A stretch of DNA of 60,000 nucleotides, taken from positions 126,001-186,000 of the forward strand of contig CAJNDS010002462.1 of the NCBI GenBank assembly GCA_905221605.1, given 5' to 3'. This stretch comes from Symbiodinium natans (taxonomy: Eukaryota > Sar > Dinophyceae > Suessiales > Symbiodiniaceae). A model generated the notes under the pieces. It had not been told where the DNA came from and made no database searches. It saw nothing but the letters and a program-made list of their open reading frames with translations. The translations under genes were made by a program, and so were the position numbers. Positions 10,957 to 21,104 of the stretch are shown piece by piece (within the stretch, counting starts at the first letter, position 1; the number at the start of each line of letters is the position of its first letter).

Positions 10957-11201
10957 CTTCGGCGCTTTGGGTGGCATGGCCTCTATGGTCTTCACAGCTG
11001 AACTCGTCGCAGTTTGGCGACACAGAACTGTCGGAGCTTCGGCCAGCCACGCTGCTGCAGCAGCCACGCTACTGTAGCAGTCTTTCTCATTTCTTCGACA
11101 AGCCGAACAGGCTGTAGTACCTGCGCAATTGCCGTAATTGCAGGGGGGAATGGACGCAGTGCGTCTGCTCTCAGGCGGAAGTCTCTTTCAAGACGTGGCA
11201 A
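10957..11201 (-). CDS. candidate exon(s), unknown protein
   Basis: Two overlapping minus-strand frames are both protein-like. The upstream one contains PAITAIAQVLQPVRLVEEM and stops near 10992. The other contains SSAVKTIEAMPPKAPK and ends at a clean GTGAGC donor (first intron base 10956). A short intron or a frame change between them is needed and was not located. Confidence 0.4.
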
Positions 11202-11768
11202 TGCTCACGGAACCCCAGATGGCGTTGCGAAGGCCATGACGACTCGGCCTGTTCAGCAGAGCAGGAACCGAGGCATCATAGAGAAACTCTTCAGACATTT
11301 CAGATAAGCATGGCACCATCTCCAAGAGAGGCGCCAGAAACGCTGGACACTTTCTGCGTTAGCCACGGGAAGTCCTGCACATTCCACACACACAGTATCC
11401 AACTCTAAGCGCGTGTGTCTTCGGAAAGATCATGCTTCGAACTGCAGGAACCAATCACACTGTGCACTCCCTGCGCACGTAGCACCCTCTCTTGATTAAC
11501 CCCCGCAAGGGGGTGCGTACCGAAGTGTGCTCAAGCTTCTTCCTCCTTCCTTCGCTGTATCTTTGCCACGTATTTTATGAGTCCACACCAACACACCAAG
11601 AAAACACGATAAGCCACGGCTCCTCGCAGTTTTGCAGCCTGCGCTCGGCGCTCAGACCACAGATGCTCAGCAGGCTCTCGCCCTCATCACCTCCGAGGCT
11701 CTGCTTCTACAGATGCGGCTGCTATGCTGCTATGCTGCTAACACATGCAGCGACATTCTGTCAGTGCA

Positions 11769-12221
11769 TCAGATCAGATCGCCGTTCACTCGTTTGGTAG
11801 AGGGGGGCATCACAAGTGTCAAGACTTGATGCCTTGGAAGTAGGTCATCGCATATGGATCTGACCTTTGATGCGAAGCGCGCTATCAAGTCACTCCGAAG
11901 CACGTCATCTGGGGCATGTACGCCGAATACGGCAGCGACAACATGGAAACGTAGGGCCTTATCTCCGCGGCTGCAGGCACATGCTCCGAGCAAGTTGGCC
12001 AGTCTCAGCTGCCGGCGAAACCCCTTTCCCGAGAGCCTCAGGCGCATGCGCCACCTGACATTGAAGCTGCTGCACCTGTTCAGCGCGTGGCTGCAGAGGG
12101 CCTGCATTCGATGAGTCTGCGGATGGATGTCCAAGACAGCGATCTTGAGCTGCGAGTTCCTGAAAATTGAGCACGAAAGCAGCACCCCACTCCGAACAGA
12201 CAGCTTCGAGAATGCCCTCAA
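11769..12221 (-). CDS. candidate exon(s), unknown protein
   Basis: A 150-codon open minus-strand frame includes RFHVVAAVFGVHAPDDVLRS and ARFASKVRSICDDLLPRHQ. A second minus frame over 11959-12174, rich in Gln/Ala/Pro, is equally open, so an intron probably separates an upstream part in that frame from a downstream part in the first. The stop near 11769 could be the gene end. Confidence 0.35.
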   Translation of the reverse strand: MRAFSKLSVRSGVLLSCSIFRNSQLKIAVLDIHPQTHRMQALCSHALNRCSSFNVRWRMRLRLSGKGFRRQLRLANLLGACACSRGDKALRFHVVAAVFGVHAPDDVLRSDLIARFASKVRSICDDLLPRHQVLTLVMPPSTKRVNGDLI

Positions 12222-12681
12222 TTCTGCGATCCCAGGAAATGCACTTTCATTTGAAAGGTGAATGTGTTAAGTTGAACGCCCTGAACTTAGCAATCGTGTT
12301 TAAACAAATGTAACGGTCGTAGTGGCCACGTAACAACAAACTATGACATGTTGACTTTACAAACCAGTAAGACTTCTGCTGGCAAAGAAGAGTCTGAACT
12401 CTTTCTGTTCAAACGGCTTCCAACAAGTTCTCACGCTCTCGCGATCGCGGAACTAGCTTGTGGGGGGGGCGGGGGGGTGGCAGCCCTGTGCAAAGCTTCG
12501 CGACATGGCGCTTCTCAGCTTTACTATGAGTATGCTTGGTAGGCAGTGGGACGGGGAACCTTCTTGCACTAACTTTCTGCAGACCATGGGAATGCAGAGA
12601 CGAGGTTATGGGCAAGCCAATGCTGACTCAAGCTTGAGAAATTCCTCACGCTGCCAAGCTACTACTGCGATCGTGGAGAGA

Positions 12682-12931
12682 CTACTGAGCCTGCGACTTG
12701 CCATCTTGGTAGGCATAGGCCAGGGTGTTGGGCGCAATGAGCGAAACTCCTCTGGCCCAGATCTGACCCTCTTTCGGCTCCAGATTCACCTTGAAAGGCA
12801 TGGAGCCCCACTGGAGCCCCACTGGAGCCCCACTGGATTAGCCGACTTCTCCTTGACTTGACCAAGGCCACTGCCGGGTTGGGGTCAAACACTAGGTCTT
12901 CACCGACCAGCTCTCCATAGATGGCCATTGC
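12682..12931 (-). CDS. 3' end of an unrecognised gene, two exons
   Basis: Exon 12863-12931 (AMAIYGELVGEDLVFDPNPA...) starts at an ACACGCCAG|G acceptor and is exactly 23 codons. A 73-nt intron (12790-12862, GTCAAG...TTTCAAG) leads in phase 0 to exon 12682-12789. That exon reads VNLEPKEGQIWARGVSLIAP, then NTLAYAYQDGKSQAQ and a TAG at 12682. Both junctions agree in phase. The intron holds three copies of a 12-bp repeat. A GC donor just before the stop could extend the gene. No family recognised. Confidence 0.55.
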
Positions 12932-13167
12932 CTGGCGTGTTGAACGTGCACTTGTCCCTTTCTCGAGCAGCCTTTGGCAAAAGAGCCTCCTGCTTGACTG
13001 TTTGTGGATTCATCTCGTCCACTGCAGGAGAGGCTCGGGCCGCCTAGAAGTTGTTCGAATCGCATTTGGGCGTCTTGCGCAGAGTCTTGGGCATATTGAC
13101 ACTTCACTAATCCACAGCACACTGAGTCGGAAGCCAGGACAAAGCCGTTCTTGCTCACCTTCGTGGC

Positions 13168-13659
13168 CTACAGAGTCGAACACCGTCGAAGTCGACCACA
13201 ACACTTCAATCGCAAGAGTTGCACCCTGTAAGTGTCGCAAGGGGAAATGGACTCGAAGCTTGGTCGGGCAGGTGCCTCTAAGCGTGCAACAGCGCTGTCA
13301 GTAAATCGGAAGTTGCCTTCCAAAGACTGATCAGTGCCAAGCAAGCAATGGATCAGCCCATCAAAAGAGAGGCACGGATTCAGGCCTAGCATGGAGACAT
13401 TGCCTGAAGTTCAAGATCGAGTCGCTTCGGTTGCAAATGGCTCCGAACCCCTCAAGACTCTAAGCGAGCCACCCAATTCTCCAACATCAGCCAGAATGGA
13501 GTTCCCAAAGGACTCCATGTGCGAAGGGTCAGGCCCACGGGCCTCTCTCGCCGCGGATGCATCAACATGTGCATTGCAGGTGAAACGGCCTTGTCTGAAT
13601 ACAGCACAACAAAGCGGTTCTTGTCGAACGCTTGAATGGACATCTTGTGAGCCTGGCAC
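13168..13659 (-). CDS. candidate exons, unknown protein
   Basis: Overlapping minus-strand frames are protein-like, including IQAFDKNRFVVLYSDKAVS (about 13580-13640), HMESFGNSILADVGELGG (about 13470-13530) and LIHCLLGTDQSLEGNFRF (about 13310-13365). They probably represent two or three exons of the gene that ends at 12682. Exact junctions were not resolved. Confidence 0.3.
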
Positions 13660-14226
13660 CAGAACAGTCTGGAAGCGAGCTGCTAGCGAGCTGCTGGTCG
13701 ACCAAGCGCTGTCTCAAGCGCGTCATCTCATAGAAACAGCCTGATCGTTGCAGAAATCCACCGCAGGTCCCCACGACAATGCCTCAGCAGCTTGGGGCAA
13801 AATTAAGTGCCAATTTCTACTGCGAGGGCCGCATCCGTGAATGTGCAACTGGCCCAGTTGCACTTTTTGCCCCCGCACACGATGTGCCAAGGTCTGTGTG
13901 AGACGATTGTTCGGGACTCATTCCCCAGACTCAGTGGCCTTTAGCATCGCTTGCCTTTGGTGCCACCCCGGCCGCGCTTATGGCCCCAGCCGCCTTTTCT
14001 GCGTTTTCCCTGGCAATCCATGGTCTGATCCTTGAATCGCAAGGACTGGGACAAACATTTCCCACAGTCCACACTTCACTTCTTGCTTCTTCCAAGCATC
14101 GGCATGCTCCTGCGCAATGAAGTCGTCATTCAGCTTCTCCATCTCAATCACTGTACAAACCTCTCAAGAAAATGACTTGCCCAACATGTAAATCATACCA
14201 TAACAAGTGTCAACAAGTCGTGCAAA

Positions 14227-14362
14227 TTAGATCCGGGCAAGGTGGTGCTGCCGCTCCCGGGAGAGGGTATGCACCAGCGGCAGCATCTTCGCCTCCCCCA
14301 AAAACATGGAGGACACCTTTGCCACCTTCGCTCTCAAAGCGTCTGGGCTCTCGTCTCTGAAA
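14227..14362 (-). CDS. candidate terminal exon, unknown protein
   Basis: A minus-strand frame reads ALRAKVAKVSSMFLGEAKML, then PLVHTLSRERQHHLARI and a stop at 14227. It is helical in character, and a TTTCAG acceptor lies near its start. Upstream on the same strand, about 14688-14760, a frame with CVATPMMEAVLREMKLLDR is a further exon candidate. No family recognised. Confidence 0.4.
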
Positions 14363-15286
14363 CACAACAGGGTCTTGAGAGGGGCTGCGTTTTTTGAAGG
14401 CTTCGAACTGTGGGCAACACCTGACCACGCGGGGCTCATCCTCGCATCGCGCAAGAACAGCGCAAGGCCCAAGAAGGGTGTATGCAGGGCAAGGCGCTGT
14501 GGGCGATTGTATTCGCCAGCATGCCAGGCACCTGCGGCAAGAAACAAGCCCACGATGTCTCACAGCCGTGAGAAACTGCCAGCAGAGTTCATGTGTCACG
14601 AATGCCCTGGGCAGCAGGATTCCTCGTAGCAATAGGAGCGATGCGCTGAAGCGGAGCCGCCATCGGCTTCGCCGCAGGAGATGCTTGCTACAAGTCTACG
14701 TCTCTCCTGTCCAACAGCTTCATCTCGCGCAGAACAGCTTCCATCATGGGAGTAGCAACACACTCACTTGACTGGCTACTAAACGGCCAAACAGGATTAC
14801 AAAAAAAACACGCTGGGGAGAAAGCCATTTCAGCTCCACGAATGCCGGATGCACCCAGCTTTGCAGCGCGAAGCCTCTGAAAAATGCTGCAGCTGCAGCA
14901 CACTCTGCAGTCGAACGCTGACGCCAAAAGAAGGGATCAAGCAAGAGCCACCTGCATGCTCCCGATTTGGCGCTGTCTCGCCAGGCGATGGCCAAGCTGC
15001 GGCTGTCGCTTCCAGCTACAACTGGCGAGAATGCCTGAGATACCACTGAAGGCTCTTCCACGGAGACGGTGGAAAAACGTTGGAAAAACGAAGAAGATCC
15101 ACTCGGTGTAGCTCTCTGAGGGGCCTGGGGGCGCTGAGCTTTTCAGCTGCCAATTGCCACGAGCTCCGTAAGTTAAATGCCACGGCAAACCCTCGTATTT
15201 TTGTATGCTATATATAGACTTCAACCACACCACACACATTAGATTCAGGTCTATAGTTGAAGCCAGACTGGGTGCAGCTGAAAGCG

Positions 15287-15905
15287 CGGATTCGGGAAAC
15301 CAGGATTCGAGAAACCCGTTGATTCAGGAAACTGGAAATCGCGGATTCGGAAGCCAGGGATTCAAGAAACTCAAAAACGCGGATTCGAAAACTGAAGCTG
15401 TGGATTCGGGAAACCAGCATTCGGGAAACCAGCTGATTCAGGAGTGGATATCGAGACATGCATCTGCTGGAGTCAGCACAGCTCGAATTTCAAAAGCTGT
15501 CAAGGTGAAGGTTATGGAAGTGCGTTGCACTTCAGCAACCTCTTCTAGAACTTTTGATCGAATGATGCTTCTTGAGTCAGCAAGGCTGTTGACGTCAAAT
15601 GCAAAGAATAAGCACTCAACATGCACATCTGCTCAAGATTGCTCAAGCCGTGTCTCGGACCACATGCACATAAGCAGCACCGCGTTGCAGAAAGTGCTTG
15701 AACCCGTGGATTCGGGCACGGCTGATTCGGGAACCTGGAAAGCCCGGATTCGGAAACCGCTGACTCGGGAAACTGAAACGCGTGGATTCGGAAACCCGTG
15801 ATTCGAGAAACTGGAACGCGCGGATTCGGAAACCGCTAATTCGGGAATCGCTGATTCGGGAAACTGGAACCCGTGGCTTCGGATACCCGGGGTTCGAGAA
15901 ACTGC
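15287..15905 (+). repeat. diverged tandem GATTCGGGAAACC repeat, forward orientation
   Basis: Imperfect units of about 16-24 bp built on GGATTCGGGAAACC (variants ATTCGAGAAAC, ATTCGGAAACC) at 15287-15440 and 15706-15905. About 265 bp of non-repeated DNA lies between the two blocks. The same motif in reverse complement fills 15963-16200. The frames through it (for example 15205-15801) are repeat artefacts. Confidence 0.9.
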
Positions 15906-15962
15906 AAAATCTCTGACAGGCTTGACATGAACGTTATCATCCCCCCTAAACCCCTCCACCGC

Positions 15963-16205
15963 ATGGTTTCCTGAATCGCGTGGTTTCCTGAATCGCGTGT
16001 ACTCAGAGAATCGCATGTTTTCAGTTTCTTAAATCGTGTGGTTTCATGAATCGACGTTTCCTGAATCGCGTCAAGGCAGTTTCCCGATTCGGGCAGTTTC
16101 CTGAATCACTTGGTTCCTGAATCGCCTGGTTTCCTGAATCCTGGTTTCCTGAACCAGTTTCCTGAATCGCGGCTAGTTTCTGAATCGCGCAGGAACCTGA
16201 CTGAG
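15963..16205 (-). repeat. inverted GGTTTCCTGAATCGCG repeat array
   Basis: At least ten copies of GTTTCCTGAATCGCG-type units, the reverse complement of the array at 15287-15905. A 57-bp spacer separates the two. The arrays could pair as a long imperfect hairpin in single-stranded DNA or RNA. Confidence 0.9.
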
Positions 16206-16207
16206 AG

Positions 16208-16680
16208 AATCTTTGGGGTTTAGAACTTGCCTCTCAGAGTATATCCGCCGACCGTGGCGGCGGGCTTCGGAAACCTTTATCTCGATTTACACCCGTGAGC
16301 CGTTTTGCGCGGAAATTGTGCACCAAGCCTGTACTAATGACCCCCCAGTAAAACTTTTTGCTGTCGGCCCTTTTTGCCCTAAAGACGTGCTGCAAACTCC
16401 CGGAGCCCTCCGGACCTGGGGCATTTTGGAGGCATGTTGGATGCGAGCATAACCCGTTTCTTGGGAGCGCAACATCGAACCTTGTCATAGTTCCTGCCCA
16501 GCCTAGAGAGAAGGAGCGACCAATAGGGCACATTTTCAAATTTGTACTCGCAGTGAACATCAAAGTCAAGCAAGCTTGTCCCCTTTTGGTTTACATGACG
16601 ACCCACCCCTCCAAGATCCGCATGCCCTTGTTTTGCAGGGCTTGGGATTGGACACTCCTTTGACCACACTGCTTTGCCCA
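16208..16680. repeat. probable dispersed repeat adjoining the inverted array
   Basis: A compact block with no splice-supported exon, placed directly against the repeat arrays. Minus-strand frames here give NYDKVRCCAPKKRVMLASN-like peptides that I associate with recurrent sequence in Symbiodinium gene models. That recollection cannot be checked here, so the call is tentative. Confidence 0.3.
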
Positions 16681-16917
16681 CTGTCCACGGTGACACGCGA
16701 GGAAAAACTGACAAGCGAGGTAGTGGCCTTCCACAGACAGTCTCCTCAACCCCATCTGCTCTCAGCGCAGGGGGGGGGGGCCATGCAATGAAGAGGGAGG
16801 TTTCGTCGTGTACCCTGTTTGCCTAACCCGCAGGGTGGGTAGTGGGGACACACCAAACACTGCCAAGAGGCGATGTCAGTGGGCTTGCGGAGTGAGAAGA
16901 CAGATGTCACCCCACGA

Positions 16918-16953
16918 AGCTGAGAAATGCTGAGAAATGCTGAGAAATGCTGA
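16918..16953. repeat. short tandem repeat GCTGAGAAAT
   Basis: Three to four copies of the decamer GCTGAGAAAT in a row. Confidence 0.9.
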
Positions 16954-17116
16954 GAATCATGCTTGCGCACCTGCTGCTGTGAAGATCTCGAGAGGCGAAA
17001 GCTCTATCGAGCCAGCCTGCGATGTTCAGGGTCACACGGGATGACGAAGAGCAGACTTTGCAGTCGCAGTCGCCTCCTGCACAGTTCCGACGACCAGAGC
17101 TCCGGAGTTGCCCTGT

Positions 17117-17476
17117 TCAAGGAGAAGCGACACGCCAGGTTTCCGACATTGGGGGGGGGATCCTTCTTGGGGTCCTTAGCATGACAACCGACAAATTGAA
17201 GCATTGCATGAAGCAAATTGTTTCGAGCACCGTTTCCCTTTCCTTGTTTTCGTCACGGAAGACCACAGCGATTTTGTTGCCATCGAAGGCGGTGACCTCA
17301 GACTGAAATAGCCATTCTGCCTGGCATGCACCGCGACACGGACACCGAAAATGACCTGGCCAGGCTTCTTGCATGGACATCGCTGGCGTGGACTGCATTT
17401 TCGCCCAGGAGGAGGTGGGGCGCAAATGCGGGAGGTGCTTGGCAGTCCTGTCTGCCATGCTGAAGAGGGGAATCAC
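17117..17476 (-). CDS. exon of an unrecognised protein
   Basis: A 120-codon open minus-strand frame contains ACQAEWLFQSEVTAFDGNKI, then AVVFRDENKERETVLETIC. The alternation of hydrophobic and charged residues reads as a folded domain. Boundaries were not fixed. The exon at 17547-17779 lies just upstream on the same strand and may belong to the same gene. Confidence 0.45.
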   Translation of the reverse strand: MIPLFSMADRTAKHLPHLRPTSSWAKMQSTPAMSMQEAWPGHFRCPCRGACQAEWLFQSEVTAFDGNKIAVVFRDENKERETVLETICFMQCFNLSVVMLRTPRRIPPPMSETWRVASP

Positions 17477-17546
17477 AGCAAGACTAAAGCTGCAAAACTG
17501 TCCTTTCCCTGACCGATGTAGCCTTCATCACATACACAACTGGCAC

Positions 17547-17779
17547 CTCTCCGCAATTTGCAAGCGGCATGCAGAAGAGCCCGCCACATAAGCAATACTG
17601 AGAGGGGCACCATTGAGGGTGTCTGCACAAGACGCGTGAAGTCCACAAGCGAGCTGATCGCAGTTGTAACCTGTGTGACAACGTGGCAAGGAGGCAAGCA
17701 CGATGTCTGCAGCTGCACTGCAATCGCCTGACGACGAGGTCTTCTTGAGGAGTGAGAGCATGCTATCAGAGAAAGTTAC
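17547..17779 (-). CDS. exon encoding a cysteine-rich segment
   Basis: The exon runs from a TTCCCAG|G acceptor to a GTGCCA donor (233 nt, phase 2 out). It encodes VTFSDSMLSLLKKTSSSGDC, then PRCHTGYNCDQLACGLHASC and CRLQIAERC. The spaced cysteines suggest disulphide bonds in a secreted or lumenal protein, but no EGF or other named pattern fits. No signal peptide is visible in this exon. Confidence 0.5.
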
Positions 17780-18311
17780 CTGGGAAATGATGTAACAATG
17801 CAGAGAACTTGCAAAAGGCAACATGCTCCAAAATGCTGCAGGATGCTGCATGCTGTGCTCGCAGCAATGTTGCTGTAGATGCTCTTCGTCTCATCTAAGG
17901 ATTCCTTATTGGAGGCAACCTCGGCAGCTACACAACCCGAGCTGAGTTTAGTGCAACTCCGATCGCGGGCCGCCGGCACTTTGCTGCAAAGCTGTCTTTA
18001 CCTTGGGATCTTTTGCTTGCGCAACAGCCTCCTGGATGCACACAGAATTGACTCGAGGGGCAAGCGCCGAGGAGAACGAAAGCTAGCCCAAATCCGAGGC
18101 GAGACCCAAGCCCTAAGTACCCGAAACCCTCAACACCTTACAACCCTCAATACCCTCAATACCCTTATAGGCCCTAACGCAACACGGCTCTTGTATCCTC
18201 CTGTGCGCAACAAAGCGGAGTCCTGAAGGCGCTGCTCCTCATTCTGATGGCGCTCTTCGACACTTTGCTGCGCATTGAGCGCAAAGCTTCTGAACCTTGC
18301 TCAGCGCCCAT

Positions 18312-18554
18312 TTAAGCAGTGGTGGAACTTCCGGCGAAGTTTTTGCCAGGCCTCGAAAGGGTCTTGGAGAGGAACTCTACATTCTCTGCAACGGTCGCTT
18401 CTCCGACCTGCACGCGCGAAGGATTGTTTGAAGGACCTGCTACCCGCAAACAAAAAAGGCCGGCCTGCAAGGTTCCCGCTCTCGTGACTTCCTTCGGGGG
18501 TGATCGGCATTCACGGCTGCCAGAAACTGTGACCCATCCCGGCCTGCCCAGCAC
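18312..18554 (-). CDS. candidate exon, unknown protein
   Basis: A minus-strand frame reads LQAGLFCLRVAGPSNNPSRV, then QVGEATVAENVEFLSKTLS, and stops at 18312. The first part has the strand-rich look of an extracellular beta domain. Boundaries and family are unresolved. A further weak candidate lies at 18572-18760. Confidence 0.35.
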   Translation of the reverse strand: MLGRPGWVTVSGSRECRSPPKEVTRAGTLQAGLFCLRVAGPSNNPSRVQVGEATVAENVEFLSKTLSRPGKNFAGSSTTA

Positions 18555-19650
18555 CTACAGCAAGATGAGCATCAGCAGAAAGTTTGGCCTGTAACACGTC
18601 TCCGCAGATGTGAGTAAGCCTTCCTATTAAACTGCAGCTGCCGCATGTGGCACACGGCCTTTAACGTCGCATTGCTTCCTTGAGGAGCAAGCGCAATGAG
18701 TACCGCAACGACTAGGCTGCCTGCATGCTGCTTTTCAAGGGTGCACGGCACCACAAACATTCAGAAACGGGCAACAGGGCCAGCAATCATGCTGCAAAGC
18801 TTTGTACTAAACATGCCAGGCAGGGCGGAAGGCCCCCTTGGGCCACACGTGGACAGCATTATCTGACCTGATGTCTGCATGTTGAGGTTGAGCCCCGAGC
18901 CATGAGATGTCTGCTCAGGCACGCTCAAGATTCGGCAAACTAAGCATAAAGCAAACCAAGCATGGCGTTGAGCACGCCTGCTCGGACTGCCTGCTGGCAA
19001 TGAAATTTGGAGCCCGGTTGCGCAAGCATCTGGCATGCCTTGTTTGGGGAGCACCCCTTCGGTCGAAGGAGGGCCTAAGCAAAAAGCATCGGGCGCACAC
19101 CGGATTGAACGATCCATTTCGGATTCCGAGGCGGCTGCGAGAGAGTGGGATGTCGGGCGGCAGGGCTTGCGCCCCCCGAGTGGAGAGACACCCCTTGACC
19201 CAACGAGTCGAGCGATTTTCGAAGATCGGCAACACCTTTGCCTCCACAAGAACGACCAAACAGTACCTACACACACATACAGAACAAATAAGTATGTATG
19301 TATGATGCGTGTGTGTATAATGTATACACACGAACAACACGCCCTACTGCGAACGAGGACATAGTCATACTCTGCAAGCATCCGCTGCCCGCACAATGGG
19401 TGCTGGTTTTTGCTGCTGCAGTGAATTTGGTGACTGCGTCGTCACGCTGTCTTGAATTCTGCTAGGGCCAGCAGGATCAGTGCCAGCGCTGTGCTCCACC
19501 CCAGTCTGGCAGCTGAGCCTCAGCTTTAAAGGCCAAGGCCGGTCTGAGAAGTCTGAGAGCTCTGAGCGCGTGGCCAATGGTAAACGGGTAGAACAAGTCT
19601 GCAGGCAGCAGCACCGGCAGCTGCGGCCTTGGAGGGACCTGGAGACTTAC

Positions 19651-19767
19651 ACTGCGCGCCGGAAAAAACATCGGAGGTTCTTCCGCTGATCGCCGAGCCT
19701 TCAGCACAAAGTCATCGGAATCAGCACGAAGAAAGGACACCTGGCACAGCGGCTCAGGCAAACGCAT
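19651..19767 (-). CDS. exon, possibly with the start codon, unknown protein
   Basis: Reads from an ATG at 19767 (MRLPEPLCQVSFLRADSDDF, then VLKARRSAEEPPMFFPARS) to a perfect GTAAGT donor in phase 0. A CCACAG acceptor sits just before the ATG, so it may be an internal exon. Next upstream on the same strand, about 19800-19890, is a frame containing LADPDERLGRRSVLPAHM. Confidence 0.45.
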
Positions 19768-20157
19768 GCCGCTGTGGCGACAAGTGGCGATGACCCCTAC
19801 ATCTCCTGATGCCTGAGGCCTTGGCAGTGTACAGGAACGGGAATGGCTGCCTGAGAAGGTCGCATGTGGGCTGGAAGCACAGAACGGCGGCCAAGCCTTT
19901 CATCAGGATCCGCAAGAGTGAAGCTCAAGACGCCAAGCCTGCAACGGCGAGTAAGAGTAGAGTCCCCGGATATCCCCCGTCATGTCATGATTGAGTGTGT
20001 GAACATCCAACTAACCCTCTCCTCTGCGAGATCCTTGCGCCCACAATCTTAGATTGTGGATTCTGCACGTCCCCGAAGTATGAGTAGATGATCTGACCCA
20101 AGGCAGCTTGGTTTCTCTCACGTGGATTGTGCAACTGAGTCGGCAAAGGCCTCCAGG

Positions 20158-20394
20158 TCAACACCCGTCACGACTCCTGTGCACGTTGAGTTTGATGCCT
20201 GGCAAAAAAAACGTCACAGCGCAGGCATGAGATTCAGCTTCATACTGAAAGACGAGCTTGAAGTTATCACGTGATGCTAGCAGACATCCACTACTCGGCA
20301 AGTACATCCTTGGAGCACACCCGAGTGAGCCTTCTGTGCCGCTGCTGAGTCGCTGAACTCCAGCACTTCTGTCCTGCACACCGTGATGCAACAC
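20158..20394 (-). CDS. candidate exon, unknown protein
   Basis: A minus-strand frame contains SRDNFKLVFQYEAESHACAV, then TFFLPGIKLNVHRS. It looks folded, but no splice pair was confirmed and no family recognised. Confidence 0.35.
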   Translation of the reverse strand: MLHHGVQDRSAGVQRLSSGTEGSLGCAPRMYLPSSGCLLASRDNFKLVFQYEAESHACAVTFFLPGIKLNVHRSRDGC

Positions 20395-21104
20395 ACAAGC
20401 CAGGCGTCTATCTCATGTCAAGCTTCCGGGGCTGCAGATGGTCTCTTGTTCCGCTGTGTGGCCAGGCTGGAGGCATCAGCTTCATTTTCAAGTTTAGATG
20501 CAGCTCACGAGTAGTGCTACAAACAACTACACACTACGACTGTTGTGAGACCTGCGCTCTGTACAACTCTCACACCATGTCTCCGGAGGTTCAGGTCCGG
20601 TGCTCGGAAGCCCTGGTATGTCACAAGCAGAAAGCTAATGCCTGCTAATGCCGTCTTTTTGCACTATTCACCCGCACTCCAGGCAAGAAAAGCAAAAACC
20701 TGCGAGAAGAGAGAACGAAGAAGTTAGTTGGCATGGAGTCCTGGATTTTGGGTGAGCTTAACAGGTGCTAGATCAAACCCGTCTAGCCGATTTGAGATGC
20801 AAGGACCGCACGATCCTAACGGGACTGTTGCTCGAGCCAACACCGGCAAAGATGCAGGGCACTTTCCATACCTTCCATGCCGGCACAACCACGAGCAAAG
20901 CGCAGACTTGCGACAGAGTGTACCACAAATACTGCACTTTTCATTCAAATTTGTCCTGTACATCGCCAGACCACCCTGGCCGTCTCAGACGCTGCTCGCT
21001 GCTAGTCAGCAAATACAGGCTGAGGTTCGCTCTTGGTCAAACTTGCTGGGGCAAGCCTGAGACTTCGAGCCTCGAAGTATTCCGACGTATGCTGTCTACG
21101 TTTT

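Noticed and set aside
13040-13060. TTCGAATC as a possible tRNA T-loop
   Set aside because: No matching acceptor stem, anticodon arm or D-arm within tRNA distance. No tRNA was recognised by eye anywhere, although a covariance search was not possible.
18761-19396. 211-codon minus-strand frame
   Set aside because: Overlaps other open frames on both strands and passes through a (GTGT/ATGT) run near 19260-19330; no splice support, no domain.
20724-20963. Cys-rich minus frame (CSICGTLCRKSALCSWLC) just 3' of the RBR ligase
   Set aside because: Tempting as a missing zinc-binding end of the ligase, but the ligase frame stops at 21105 without a donor that joins it in phase, and its spacing fits no known finger.
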